Assembly (NCBI RefSeq): GCF_907164915.1
Contig: NC_061868.1
Location: 25,415,819-25,479,818 of the forward strand
Reading direction: 5' to 3'
DNA length: 64,000 nucleotides
From: Impatiens glandulifera
Taxonomy: Eukaryota > Streptophyta > Magnoliopsida > Ericales > Balsaminaceae
Part shown: positions 1-11,164 of the stretch, piece after piece
Layout of the letters: each line of letters opens with the position of its first letter
Position numbering within the stretch: position 1 is the stretch's first letter
Notes under the pieces: model-generated
The model's input: only the letters and a program-made list of their open reading frames with translations
The model's database searches: none
Told to the model about the DNA's origin: nothing
Position numbers and translations under genes: made by a program

Positions 1-1199
1 ATCGTCTACTATTGTAGATCCCACTTTGTGTCCAGATTCAGGTGCTACCGACCATATTACTTCTGATCTTAATAATCTACATATACATGCTCCTTATACA
101 GGCACTTAAACTATCAAAGTCGGAAACGACCGAGATACGAAGATAGTGCTTCTTAAGGGATTACTCAAGGACAGACTTTATTGCGTTGAACCTACTGAAA
201 GTTCGTTTTCAACATGTTCTAATAAACAAGCATTTATTGGTATTAGATCTCCGGCTCAAATTTGGCATTCACGACTTGGACATCCTTCTAGCGCTACTAC
301 ATCTTTAGTTATATCACACTTTAAATTATCTGTTTTAGGTAGTAATACTATTTCTTTTTGTGGATCATGTCAATATGGGAAAGCACATAAACTACCTTTT
401 TTAGCTTCAAAATCTACATCTATGACTCCTTTAGACCTAATTCCTTCAGATGTTTGGGGACCTGCTCCTGAATTTTCATCTAATGGTTGTCGTTATTTTG
501 TACATTTTGTGGATGATTTTAGCAAATTCACGTGGATATATCCGCTAAAGAAAAATTCGGATGTCTTGAATACGTTAATCAACTTTCTTTGACTTATTGA
601 AAATTTATTTAGTCGTAAAATCAAAATATTGCAAACTGATTGGGGAGGAGAATATAGAAATTTCAAATCATTAACAGATAATCATGGTATTTTACATCGT
701 TTATCTTGCCCACATACTAGTGAGCAAAATGACATTGCTGAACGAAAAATTTGTTATATTACGGAAACTGGTCTCACTTTATTAACTCATGCATCTATGC
801 CATTATATTATTGGAGTGAAGCTTTTGAAACAATCACATATCTAGTACTGAATTTGAAAACTGTGCTCTTGCATATACAACTGTTGATCTTTGTTGGATT
901 CAATCTCTACTTAGTGAACTTCGAGTTTCACTTTCTTCTTCCCCGGTTCTATGGTGTGATAATATTGGTGCCGCATTCTTATCAGCACACCCGGTATTTC
1001 ATGCTCGCACAAAACATATTGAAATCGATTTTCACTTTGTTCGGGAAAAAAAAAGTTGCTCGTAAACAACTACTCATTTAGTATATTCCTACTGAAGATC
1101 AAGTGGATGATATTTTCAACAAAGGTCTTTCTTCTCATCGATTTTCTCTTTTACGTAGCAAGCTCACGGTTTGTGCCTTACCTTTTCGCTTGAAGGGGA
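1..1199 (+). pseudogene. Ty1/copia pol remnant (internally deleted)
   Basis: This is the 3' part of a copia polyprotein that begins before the window. Bases 1-110 encode a protease-type DSGATDHIT motif. Bases 146-592 encode the pre-integrase HxxxxH/CxxC region and the start of integrase (WHSRLGHP, CGSCQYGK, DDFSKFTW). Integrase resumes in another frame at 629-840 (DWGGEYRNF, and NDIAERK where NGVAERK is usual). The reading then jumps at about 850 to the tail of RNase H, including a [13 protein letters not shown] motif near 1010-1050 in a shifted frame. Nearly all of the reverse transcriptase is therefore missing, and a second deletion lies between protease and pre-integrase near 110-130. There are frameshifts and stops throughout. 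It is a dead copy; the motif set resembles the Ale/Retrofit lineage, but the lineage call is weak. Confidence 0.85.
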
Positions 1200-1432
1200 T
1201 GATAAAGTATTAAATAAATAAGAGAAATTATTTATTTATCTCCTATTAATTAGGCTAAATATAATAACCAATTCCTATATTTTCTCAATTTAGTTATTTC
1301 TCTATTACTATTATAAATAGATAAATATGGTAAAAATTATTCATTCAATCAATAATATTATTTCAATCTTTCTCTTCAAGAACTCAATCAAATATTTCTT
1401 GTTTATTTTATCAATTCAAGAAATCTAACTCA
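1200..1432 (+). repeat. 3' LTR of the copia remnant
   Basis: A purine-rich tract (gaagggga, about 1191-1199) precedes a block that starts TGATAAAG and ends AACTCA, about 233 bp. Its right edge is fixed by comparison: from 1433 the sequence (gctcacatcgg) matches 39165 onward, while the LTR-like block is absent there. The short LTR fits small copia lineages. The partner 5' LTR lies outside the window, so the ends are inferred. Confidence 0.6.
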
Positions 1433-1514
1433 GCTCACATCGGATTCGTGTCCTTCTTTCGTTATAATTTTATTTTCGAAATAATTTTTCGACTTTAAAA
1501 GTTTTATTTAAGAG

Positions 1515-1547
<33 letters not shown>

Positions 1548-2560
1548 GAAAATCTTTATTTAGAAAGAAAGAACAGAACTATGCAAATTTGAATGGAGTT
1601 GCCGTCCAATTATTTTTCTGTCTTTTATTTTACAATTATTTATTGGATGGAGTTGCCGTCCAAAACCACGATGATATTAAAGTTCCATGAGAAGACACAA
1701 TTTATTAAAATAGGGACACGACGAAAACATGTTTTTTTTTGTTAAACAAAAATCAAAACAGGAAAGAAAAAAGAAAAGCATCACTGAGTAATATTTGTGC
1801 TAACCTTTAGAATGTAATAATTAAAAATTTTGAAATCTTTATTTAAAATATTTTTATTGTATTTATTAAAACTAAAAATTAAGGGGTTGTTCGGATTGGA
1901 GTTATCCAAATAACCGAAAAATAACGATGGGTGATAATTTTGAAAAGGTGAATTTTTTTTAAATGACTTAAAGAGTATTAATATATAATTATAAAATAAA
2001 AAATAATAATTTAAAATATAGGATATTCTACTATTTTTGTTTTGTTAACGAATTAAGTAATGTGATAATGGAGAAAGAAAATGATATGATGGTTTTAGGT
2101 TATGATTATTTAAATAATCCTAGGAGAACAATAAAATTATGAAAAATAAAATTAAGTGTGAGTTGATTAATTTATTAAAACATAAATATCAAATAAACTA
2201 AATAAGTTAATAAATATGATCTTACTTTGAGTGAATTTAAAAATAAGCTAAAAGAGGTTTTCGAACTCGATAATCGTGTCACATAATTTATATTTTTCTC
2301 GAGTCTGTCGAGAAACTAAAATGGTAAACTTGACTATAATGCATTTAAAGATGTTGTTATAGACTACTTTTGATTTTTTTAGAGTAGTGACCTAATTAAA
2401 TCATCGATAAATTAAGAAAGAAAAATATTTCTCATGTATAAGTGCATTTTAGAGATTTTATTATTGGTTTGGTGTCTGGTTACACGTGAGAATGACATCG
2501 ATGATATATCTTATGTGTCTGTCGATGACGATCTCTACTTTAAATTCTTGACCATTTAAA
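1433..2560. other. Non-coding start of duplication unit A
   Basis: This AT-rich non-coding stretch contains a short (taa)n microsatellite at about 1516-1546 and a duplicated ggatggagttgccgtcc motif at about 1591 and 1646 (only one of the two is kept in copies B and C). It also holds the MITE at 1883. No convincing coding sequence was seen. It is the left flank of the CACTA insertion. Confidence 0.6.
1883..2130. mobile_element. Tourist/PIF-Harbinger-like MITE (copy A)
   Basis: The block begins GGGGTTGTTCGGATT after TAA and ends near a TTATTTAAATAATCC motif. The best-preserved relative is in copy C (52045-52285), where both ends and TAA flanks are visible. The same MITE is at the equivalent place in B (from 39659), so it inserted before the duplications. 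The right end in A is eroded and approximate. Confidence 0.5.
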
Positions 2561-2579
2561 CACTGGTGAAAAAAGGGTC
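2561..2579 (+). repeat. CACTA left terminal inverted repeat
   Basis: The 19-bp end begins CACTGGTG and pairs with the inverted repeat at 13700-13718. CACTA transposases act at such ends, and the 3-bp flank aaa (2558-2560) is the target-site duplication. Confidence 0.95.
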
Positions 2580-3150
2580 AAAACCGAGAGTTAAAACTCT
2601 CGGTTTTGACCCTATAACTTTCGGTGAAGACACCTTACCCTATATGAAAACTTTCGGTTTATTCTCTTTGTGTAAAAAACGAGGGTTTTACAAGAACTTT
2701 CGGTTTTTCTCTTTTTGGAAAAACCGAGGGTTTTATAAAGACCTTTCGGTTTTTCTCTTTTGTGGAAAACCGAGGGTTGTATATATACCTTTCGGTTTTC
2801 TTCTTTTTACAAATAACCTTCGGTTTTTCTCTGTGTGGAAAAACCGAGGGTTTTGCAAAGAACTTTCGGTTTTACCCGAAGAGGAAAACCGAAGGTTATT
2901 TACAAAACTCTCGGTTTTCCTCTTCGGGTAAAACCGAGAGTTTTCCACTAACTCTCGGTTTTTAGCCAAAGAGAAAACCGAAAGTTATATTAAAACTCTC
3001 GGATTTTCTCTTTAGGATAAAAACCGAGGGTTTGTCATATAACTCTCGGTTTTCACTTTGGCTAAAAACCGAGAGTTTTCTAACATCTCTCGTTTTTTCG
3101 AAAAAGAGAAAAACCGAGAGATTTCAATATTACTTTCGGTTTTTTCCCCT
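2575..3150. repeat. CACTA left subterminal repeat region
   Basis: About 20 copies of a roughly 12-bp motif (AAACCGAGAGTT, AAACCGAGGGTT, AAACCGAAAGTT and reverse complements) alternate in orientation about every 30-50 bp. Neighbouring inverted pairs could fold into hairpins, for example at 2578-2611. In En/Spm the TNPA protein binds subterminal repeats of this type; that role is inferred here from the family. The several open frames over this region (2566-3258, both strands) are by-products of the repeat. Confidence 0.85.
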
Positions 3151-3360
3151 ACATTTTTAAAAATGTGCGAATTATTTTGCTCGCAACCAAAACCTGTTCA
3201 GCCAAACCAATATATTAATGATAAAAGAAATGCAACATACAATAAACGATCACATTAATTGATCGTGAACATTACAAAATTCGAAACCAAACAAATATTC
3301 CGAACAATCTGTTACAAGTTCAACTACTATACTGAAAACATGTTCATAATCGAAACAACC

Positions 3361-5146
3361 TTAGCTTGTGGGGGGAGGAGGTGGTTGTTGCCTCATATAT
3401 AATTCCACTCTCTCCATTCTCGCGTTCATCTCTGCCTTCTCCCTCTCCATTCTCGCGTTCATCTCTGTCTTCTCCCTCTCCATTCTTTCCACAATTTCTT
3501 GCTTTTCCAATTGCAATTCATCCATTTTCCGCCTTCTTTCTTCATCTCTCTTCTCCAGTTCCTCCAGCTTGAGCTTCATTATTTGATTCTCTTCTAACAA
3601 TCGCTCATTGTTTCGCTGTGAACTGTTTCCACTCCGACGATCATCACGAAAGTGTGTGGGCCGGACGCCTGATCCCATTCCGAACACTACCCCGTGTTTT
3701 TGTTGTCCGAACACCCTCTCCGTCAATTCAAAATCTGATATTCCGGGTTCGTTACTAACAACCTCCTCCATCTCAGCCTGCACAATTCAAATAAAATATC
3801 ATTTATATAATAAAAAACTAGGCATATTCAAATCACTTACAATTTTCTCTTGCACGTGTTCGTCCGGGACGGGTGTTGGGTTTTCTTGTGTCGGTTTTGG
3901 TGTACGGGTCCTCTTGAATACTTCAATTACAGACGGTGGCCGTCCCATTTCAATCGCCTGTTGAAATAAATGATTTATATAATTAATAACAATCTTTATA
4001 TTAAGTTATTACAAATAATTTACTTACCAACTCGTCTTCAATTTGTGCAAACGGTCTACTTCCCGTTCGATGTGGGAATTTCAGATTCTTTCGATTCTTC
4101 ATATTTGTAGTACTGTGTCTCTGTATTTGAAATAACAAATGAAGTTAGATTAATTAATATCAACTCTTATTTGAATTATGAAACCTTACCTTAAACGTTT
4201 CTGTGAAGAAATGGTTGCGACACACGAATTCCCAATCGTCTCGATCGTAGTCCGGTGGAGGATTAGCCAGTACCGCCGCCTCGTCTCCGTTGTGGACGCG
4301 GATATAATTCTTGTTCAAATCCGACCGCCATCTATCCCATATCTGATTGGCGTGTCCCAACCCCGTCGTTCGAAAAGACTCAATGTCACCATTAGTCGCT
4401 TCGAACGGATCCTGAAAAAAATAACATCCAAATGTGAAAAATAATTATTTAATAACGTAATGTTTAATCAAGTAATAATTATTAACCTTGATAGCAGTCC
4501 ACAGTGAATCCAATTGGTCTGCACTTAAAGCCTTCCACTTGAGAAGACGGTGTGAGACGGCTGCGGGGCTCCGGATAATCGACCCCACATGTCTAGACCA
4601 ACGTGTCCTTCCCACGTCTGTACCGCCTGGCCTCCCATCCTTGTCTCTAAACGTTAGAGGGATCCTCGTCCCCGCTAGCCTCTTAGACAGCGCAATATTC
4701 TTGTTCTTCCCCCGTCTCTTGCGGGCAGAAGATTCTTCAAAATTATCAAAATCTTAATTAAATATGTCAATCAATTGAAACACTAACTAATTTGTAAACG
4801 AAATACCTGTCGATGATGGGTCGGGAGTGGTCCCGTGCTCCTCCTCGTCATCCTGCTCCTCGATAGGCTCCTCAAGACCCTCGTCTTCAGCCTCAGCGCT
4901 AGGCAGGTTATCAGCAGCGAATGTGCTCTCTATATACTCTGCGATGTCATCAATATCGTCTTCACTCTCGTATGTTCGGGGAGGCGCAGTAGCTATCGGG
5001 ACCACAGGAATCGGTGGTTGGTCTCTCGAAGACGATCCTCGTTGCTTTAACGCCTCGGATTGGGCAAGTAGGTTTTGGTAACTCTTATCCAATTTCTTGG
5101 GTGTCTTCCTCATACTCTTCCAAACTGTTTTAGGACCTTCAGACAT
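3361..5146 (-). CDS. TNPA-like protein of CACTA element (Transposase_24 / Ptta-En-Spm family)
   Basis: I infer six exons on the minus strand: 5146-4807, 4734-4487, 4411-4190, 4120-4028, 3957-3841 and 3777-3361. All junctions are GT/AG, all phases agree, and the product is 478 aa. Exon 1 encodes a W-x(3)-RKTPKKL-x(3)-YQNLLAQSE motif and an acidic stretch. Exons 2-5 carry the plant En/Spm 'Transposase_24' core: W(K)ALSADQLDSLW at the end of exon 2, WDRWRSDLNKNYI in exon 3, KNRKNLKFPHRTGSRPFAQ in exon 4, and GRPPSVIEVFKRTRT in exon 5. Exon 6 is a long coiled coil ending QQPPPPPTS. In En/Spm, TNPA binds subterminal repeats and helps bring the ends together. A splice acceptor (AG at 5149-5148) lies one base before the ATG and there is no clear nearby TATA box, so the message is probably spliced from the distal leader past the transposase exons, as in En/Spm. 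Confidence 0.88.
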
Positions 5147-5256
5147 TCTTAATTCACACCATTAATAAAAATGAGTGAATACTTGAAATAAAGTAGTAAG
5201 AAAAATGAATATAAAGTTAAAAACATAATTAAATCTACCTAATTAATTAATATGAA

Positions 5257-8200
5257 CTATATGTTTGTAAACCGCGGTTTTATTTTTGTCACAATCTTCC
5301 AACCGGGTCGGGCTGACATATCAGGGGCGTAGAATACTTGTTTTGCTTGACTCGCCAATATATACGGGTCTTGACTTTGCGTTTTCAATATTCGGTTTAC
5401 ATTTACACTTACGAAGCCATATTTATCCACTTTCACTCCTAGTTCCCCCGAGTGTGTATCAAACCACTTACACTTGAATAAAACAACTCGTTTGTGAGAA
5501 TAGTATTGTAATTCGATTATATCCGTCAAAACTCCGTAGTATGACATAGTTTCAGATCCGTTGTATCCCTCAACAACCACCCCACTATTTTGAGTTGTCA
5601 AACCTTCGTCGTGTTTTTCTGTACAGAATTTGAATCCATTTACTTTACACCAAACATACATAGACGAGTACATACTTGGACCTTCTCCTAAGATCTTGAG
5701 GTCTCTTGATATGTCGTTACTTTCTGCTAAATGGGCGACCTATATATGTATCCGAAATGTAGTTGTTAATATAAATAAGAAGAGTTAGGATATATGGTTT
5801 GTAATTTACTCACTCGATGCTTGAAATATGCGGCAAACGTTTCTCCACTGGACTCGTTGTTATAATCTCTACAAATAGATCGAATGCTAATTAGTAACAC
5901 TCTTTAATGCTAATTAGTAACAGCAACTTTGAAACTTACATGTAAAAAGGTTCTGCTTCGGGACAATTTTTCAAAATGTAAGAATGAGCTGTCACTCGAT
6001 CTATATAATCCAAGTTGTGTACTTTTCCGTTGGATAGGTCTTCCAATGATGCAAATATTGAAATCCCCGAGATTTCAGGTTGTGCATTTTCTTGATCTTG
6101 TTCCTCCATATACCTGGCACATAAGCTAATACTTTCGTTAACAAGATAGCTCTCGCTTATAGAGGCTTCGGGGTGGTTATTATTCCGCAAATATCTTTTC
6201 ATTGTACCCATGTAATGTTCAAAGGGATACATCCATCGATACTGAACAGGTCCTCCAAGCAAAGCCTCAAATGACAAGTGAACCGGGAGATGCATCATGA
6301 TGTCGAAGATTGACGGCGGAAAAATCATTTCAAATTTGCAAAGCGTCAATGTAATATCCATGTACAATTGTTCCAGGTCCTCTTGAATCAACTCTTTGAA
6401 GCACAACAACCGAAAGAAACGAGACAAATTTACTAACGCATCATACACATACTCTGGAAGCAATCCACGAGTTGCTAAAGGAATTAGATATTCCAACAAA
6501 ATGTGACAATCATGACTCTTTAATCCCGAAAGTTTTTTCTCTTCCAAATTTACACAACCCCCGATATTTGAGCAAAACCCATCAGGCAACTTGAGATCTT
6601 TCAAGAAGTTACAAAGACGTATTTTATTTTCGGATGTCAAAGTGAAAGGCGCTTCTGGATAATGAACAACTCCTTCATCATTTATAGGATGTAACCATGA
6701 TTTTATGCCCAAGAGTTCTAAGTCTTTACGAGCTTTAGGACCATCCTTAGTCTTCTCTTTCACATTCATTATTGTTCCCAGCACGCTATCACAGATATTT
6801 TTCTCAATATGCATCACATCCAAATTATGTCTCAATAATAGCGATTTCCAATAAGGTAGACGGAAGAAAATGCTAAGTTTGTTCCAATTGTCGCCCCGCG
6901 TTTCATGATATATCTTGGTTCTCTTGCTCATATCCGCACTAAGAATAATGTCTTCTAGGTCTCGTGCTTGTTCATAACTTTCTTGGCCCGTTAACAATCT
7001 AGGGGGATCCCTATAATCAGTTCGACCATCAAACGACTCTTTATCCCTTCTGTATTTGTGCTTCGGTGGAAGGAAACGTCTGTGACCCAAGTAACATTGT
7101 TTGGAACCATGGACCAATCGAAGGGATACCGTGTCGTTGTTACAACAAGGACAAGCAAATTTACCTTTCGTACTCCAGCCTGATAAATTCGCGTATGCGG
7201 GAAAGTCGTTAATGGTCCACAACAACGCCGCTCGCATGTTAAAGTATTGCGAGGTGTGTGCATCAAACGTTTTCACACCTGTTTGCCACAGTTCATGCAA
7301 CTCATCGATCAATGGCTGGAGAAATATGTCAATTGCATCTCCCGGACTCTTTGGACCCGGAATTAACATAGATAAAATGAAATTGCTAGAATCCATGCAA
7401 GTCGTGGGTGACACATTATAAGGGACGAGAATTACCGGCCAAACACTGTATGATTTTTTCCCATTTGCAAACGGTTGAAATCCATCGCTTGATAAACCAA
7501 GTCTTACGTTTCGGGATTCTGAAGCAAAATCTGTATAATTTTCATCAAACGTCTTCCAAGTTAAGGAATCAGCGGGGTGTCTCAACGTATCACTGTCAAC
7601 TCTTCCTTCTTTATGCCATCTCATCATTGGAGCCGTTTTTGAGGACATGTATAGTCTTTGCAGTCTTGGTATTAAAGGGAAATATCTCAACACCTTTTTT
7701 GGAATGAATTTCCCGTTTTGCTTCTCCCGAACTGTCCCACTTGTTTGGTCGACTTTCCATCTTGAAAGACCGCAAACTCTGCACGAATCTTCATTTATGT
7801 CGTCCTTCCAAAATAGCATACAGTTGTTCTTACATGCGTCTATCTTCTCATATTTAAGCCCGATATCAGTAATGAATTTTTTACTTTCGTAGTACGAGTT
7901 TGGCAATTGAGCGTCAATCGGTAATATGTAGTCTTTAAGCAGACGCAGCAACATATCGAACGAAGAATTCGTCCATTGACATACATTTTTTATGTGAAGT
8001 AGTTTCAGTAGTGCCGATGATTTCGTTATTCGAGCACCTTCATACAATGGCCGTTTGGAATCATCAAGCAATTTATAAAATTTTTGCGCATCTTCGACTG
8101 GTTCATCGTTGCTCGGGACGTCATTAACGTTGGGGAACATATCGTTTATAAATTCGTGCATATAACGTTCTTCGTTGACCTGTTCATTAACTGTATTATT

Positions 8201-8557
8201 CATCTCCTGTCTCGGATCGTTGAATTCCGGCACGGCATCCTCCGACTGATCATCGTCGTCATCATCATCGTAGTCATCGGCATCTTCATCGACATCTTCA
8301 TTAACCACTTCAGTAGTACGTCTCTTTTCTCCATGAAAATACCAATACTCATAATGAATATTTATTCCATAAACGATGAGGTGAGTCTTCACTTCGTCTA
8401 TTTCCATAAACGGCGTGTTCAAGCATTTCACGCAGGGACATTTCACGGTTTGTCGGGATGTATTCCTAACAGCATACTCGAGGAATTTGTCAACACCTTC
8501 CTCGTAATCTGGATGATCTCGACGTAAGGTCATCCATCTTTTATCGGGTACTTCCAT
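5257..8557 (-). CDS. TNP2/TNPD-like CACTA transposase
   Basis: Three exons are inferred: 8557-5940, 5868-5814 and 5739-5257, with GT/AG junctions and consistent phases, giving 1051 aa. The order of domains matches plant TNP2 proteins. There is an N-terminal transposase-associated domain (residues about 5-75, CPCVKCLN motif) and an acidic linker rich in D (about 95-115). The transposase_21 catalytic region (about 370-600) includes DAHTSQYFNMRAALLWTIND and CPCCNNDT. A DUF4218-like region follows (about 650-800, including HILLEYLIPLATRGLLP and MHLPVHLSFEALLGGPVQYR). The C-terminal DUF4216-like part is in exon 3 (VNGFKFCTEKHD, VVLFKCKWFDTH). No stop or frameshift is seen, and the size is typical. 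It would cut at the CACTA ends. The ATG is four bases after a splice acceptor (AG at 8563-8562), consistent with the spliced leader mapped at 9125-10205. Confidence 0.92.
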
Positions 8558-10224
8558 ATTTCTAATAAAATGGAAAACAACCCGGATTATTATTTACTTA
8601 TATTTGTCTAAATTAATTAGGCTTACATAATGCTAACATAATTTCTATCTAATCTATCATTATCCAACCAATAATCAATTTAATCTAATATTATCGAAGC
8701 CCAATTCCACATAAACAAACAATATTTCATTCATATACATTTCAAACCTAATTTCACATTATTTCATTCATATACATTTCAACAATATCTAACATCATCC
8801 AAGCCAAATTCCACCTAAACAAACATTAATATGTCATTTATATACATTTCAAACCTAATCTAACATTATCCAAACCAAATTCCACATAAAGAAACATTAT
8901 TTCATCATAAGCATTTCAATCCAAATCTAACCTAATCCAACCAATCTGGCACGGCAGTCCTCAATCTGGCCTAATTCAAATAACCAATCATTATGAATCT
9001 AACCAAGTTTTTAAACTAATCAAACCTAGTCAAACACTATTTCAATCATACATAATTCAAACAATATAATTGATACCTAAAATCCAATATAATCCTAACA
9101 ACATAAAAATCCCTAAAAACTGACCTTTTTTAGCTGGAGAGGCGCGGCGACGGTGGAGAGGCGCGGGGACGGTGGATGAGGCAGTTGAAGGTGGAATAAC
9201 CTCGGTGATCTTCAAGAGACAGACGGTCCTAATCCAAAATCAGACACAATCAAACCATGTAATGTAACTTAAATTCGACATGAATCCAACATTAATCAAA
9301 CAATTTCACACTAAATCTAATAACCTAAACCAAACTCAATATAAACAAATTTTTAACATTAATCAAACCTAATAACCGAACCTAAATCAAAATCAACAAC
9401 CATTAATCAAACCAATTAACCATACATCAATCAAACCCAATATAAACCTAGTGTTAACATTAATCAAACCAAAATCAAACATAAATCAAACCAAAATCAA
9501 ACCTCAATCAAACCTCAATCAAACCTCAATCAAACCTCAATCAAACCTCAATCAAACCTCAATCAAACCTCAATCAAACCAAAATCAAACCAATCTTAAC
9601 TAAATCAAACAAAAATCAAACCTCATTCCAACCAAAAACAAACCAATCTAAACTAAGTCAAACAAAGATCAAACCATAATCCTAAATTAAACAAAATGTA
9701 ACATAAATCAACAAATCCAAACCAAATCTCACATATATAACATCAATCATTCAAACAGATTCAATCAGATTCAATAATAAGATTAATAATTCATAATTCT
9801 AACAAATCCTAAAAACTAACCCTAAAATCCCTAAAATCAAACATATATAACACTAATATATATAAATTAACTTGAAATCCTAACATATATAACACTAATA
9901 TATATAAATAAACCTGAAATCCAAGAACTCACCTTCAATCGTCGTCGGAGGCTGGCTGAGGCGCGGCTGAGAGCGGCGGAGGCGCGGCAGCAGAACTTCA
10001 ATCGGGTCCGCGGCAGATCTTCGACCGGTGGCGGCTTCAAGATGGCGACGTCTTGGCGGCTTCGAGGCGGCGTCGTCTTCTTCAAGATGGGTGTCGTCTT
10101 GGCGGAGGGTGTCGGCTGAGAGCGGCGCTGGCGAAGAGAAGCGGCGGGAGAGAGAGAGTCGGATCGAAGAAGAAAAAACGGGGAAGAAAGAAAGAAGGGT
10201 TTTTTTTTAATTAAATAGTTGATT
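8558..10224 (-). promoter_or_regulatory. Probable promoter and spliced 5' leader of the CACTA transposase unit
   Basis: Read on the minus strand, a C/T-rich and then GC-rich block runs from about 10205 to 9933 and ends in a good donor (AAG/GTGAGT). A second GC-rich block at 9228-9125 is bounded by AG and GTCAGT. The next acceptor is at 8563-8562, beside the transposase ATG. GC-rich leader blocks in otherwise AT-rich sequence, and no long ORF from an ATG, support leader exons. A weak A/T-rich TATA-like stretch lies at about 10211-10220. The intron parts are AT-rich and contain degenerate repeats (cattatttcattcatatac-like at 8700-8930, atcaaacc-like at 9230-9700). Exon limits are inferred. Confidence 0.55.
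9489..9580. repeat. 11-bp tandem repeat in leader intron
   Basis: The unit aatcaaacctc is repeated about seven times in a row without interruption, inside a wider region rich in atcaaacc. It lies in the presumed first leader introns of the CACTA transposase unit. No function can be assigned. Confidence 0.8.
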
Positions 10225-10885
10225 CCCGAGAGTTTTCTGAAAACTCTCGGAATTTAAATATCCAAGAACCGAGAGTTTTCATTTAACTCTCGGTTTTATG
10301 AAAATAATCAAAACCGAGAGTTATATGAAAACTCTCGGTTTTTGGATATTAAAATTCCGAGAGTTTTCATATAACTCTCGGTTTTGATTATTTGTTTACA
10401 TTTTCACTATTAAAATTAAATGCACAAAACCGAGAGGTTTTAGTAAATCTGTCGTATTTTATGCATATTTCCGAAAGTTATTTATTTAACTTTCGGTTTT
10501 ATAAAATGACAAATTATTAAATTATTTGGATTCTCACTTTCTAATAATGATGAACAACATGAATTTAACACATTTGATATCCTTAAAACATTTCTCAATC
10601 CATATGATCAAACATTATACAAATACATAGAATAATCCTACATAAACATTCATATACACTTCTCTTTATGATCTAACACATTCTTGAACATTTTAACATG
10701 AAACACAAACTAAAATTTTAAAATAAAACACACACTTGATAATATTAGTTAGGAGTCTAGATTATAACCAAAAAAACCAATTAATTTAACAATTTGGGAC
10801 ATATTAATTCCGAGAGTTAATCATAAAACCCTCGGTTTTTATGAGTATTTCCGAAAGTTTTACCCTAAACTCTCGTAATTTCTAT
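10225..10885. repeat. CACTA right subterminal repeats, inner block
   Basis: Inverted copies of AACCGAGAGTT / CCGAAAGTT-type motifs occur at 10225-10510 and again at 10805-10880, separated by AT-rich sequence. Several pairs are near-perfect palindromes, for example 10260-10300 and 10310-10340. The motif matches the left subterminal block, so these are probably TNPA binding sites. This block sits just upstream of the presumed start of the main transposase transcript. Confidence 0.75.
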
Positions 10886-11164
10886 GTCACAAAATGTTAA
10901 ATTAATTGGTTCCTAATCTTCTAATGGATTTGAACATTATTAATTTAACACATTTAATACCTTAACACATCACCCATATGATCAAACTTTATACACATTC
11001 ATGTCATCATATATAAACACAAACATATAAATACACTTCTTTATATAATCAAACACAATCATAAACATTTTAACATTAAGCACAATCTTAATTTTTAAAA
11101 AACAACACACACTTTATTAGATTAATTAAGATTCTAGATTGGAGTGTATCAAACAAATAATTTT

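Noticed and set aside
2566..3258. ORFs of 66-121 codons on both strands in the left subterminal region
   Set aside because: They are translations of the alternating AACCGAGAGTT repeats and contain the same few words again and again; no family signal.
8084..8527. 147-codon plus-strand ORF opposite the TNP2 gene
   Set aside because: Hydrophobic antisense reading of the acidic N-terminal part of the transposase; no independent signal.
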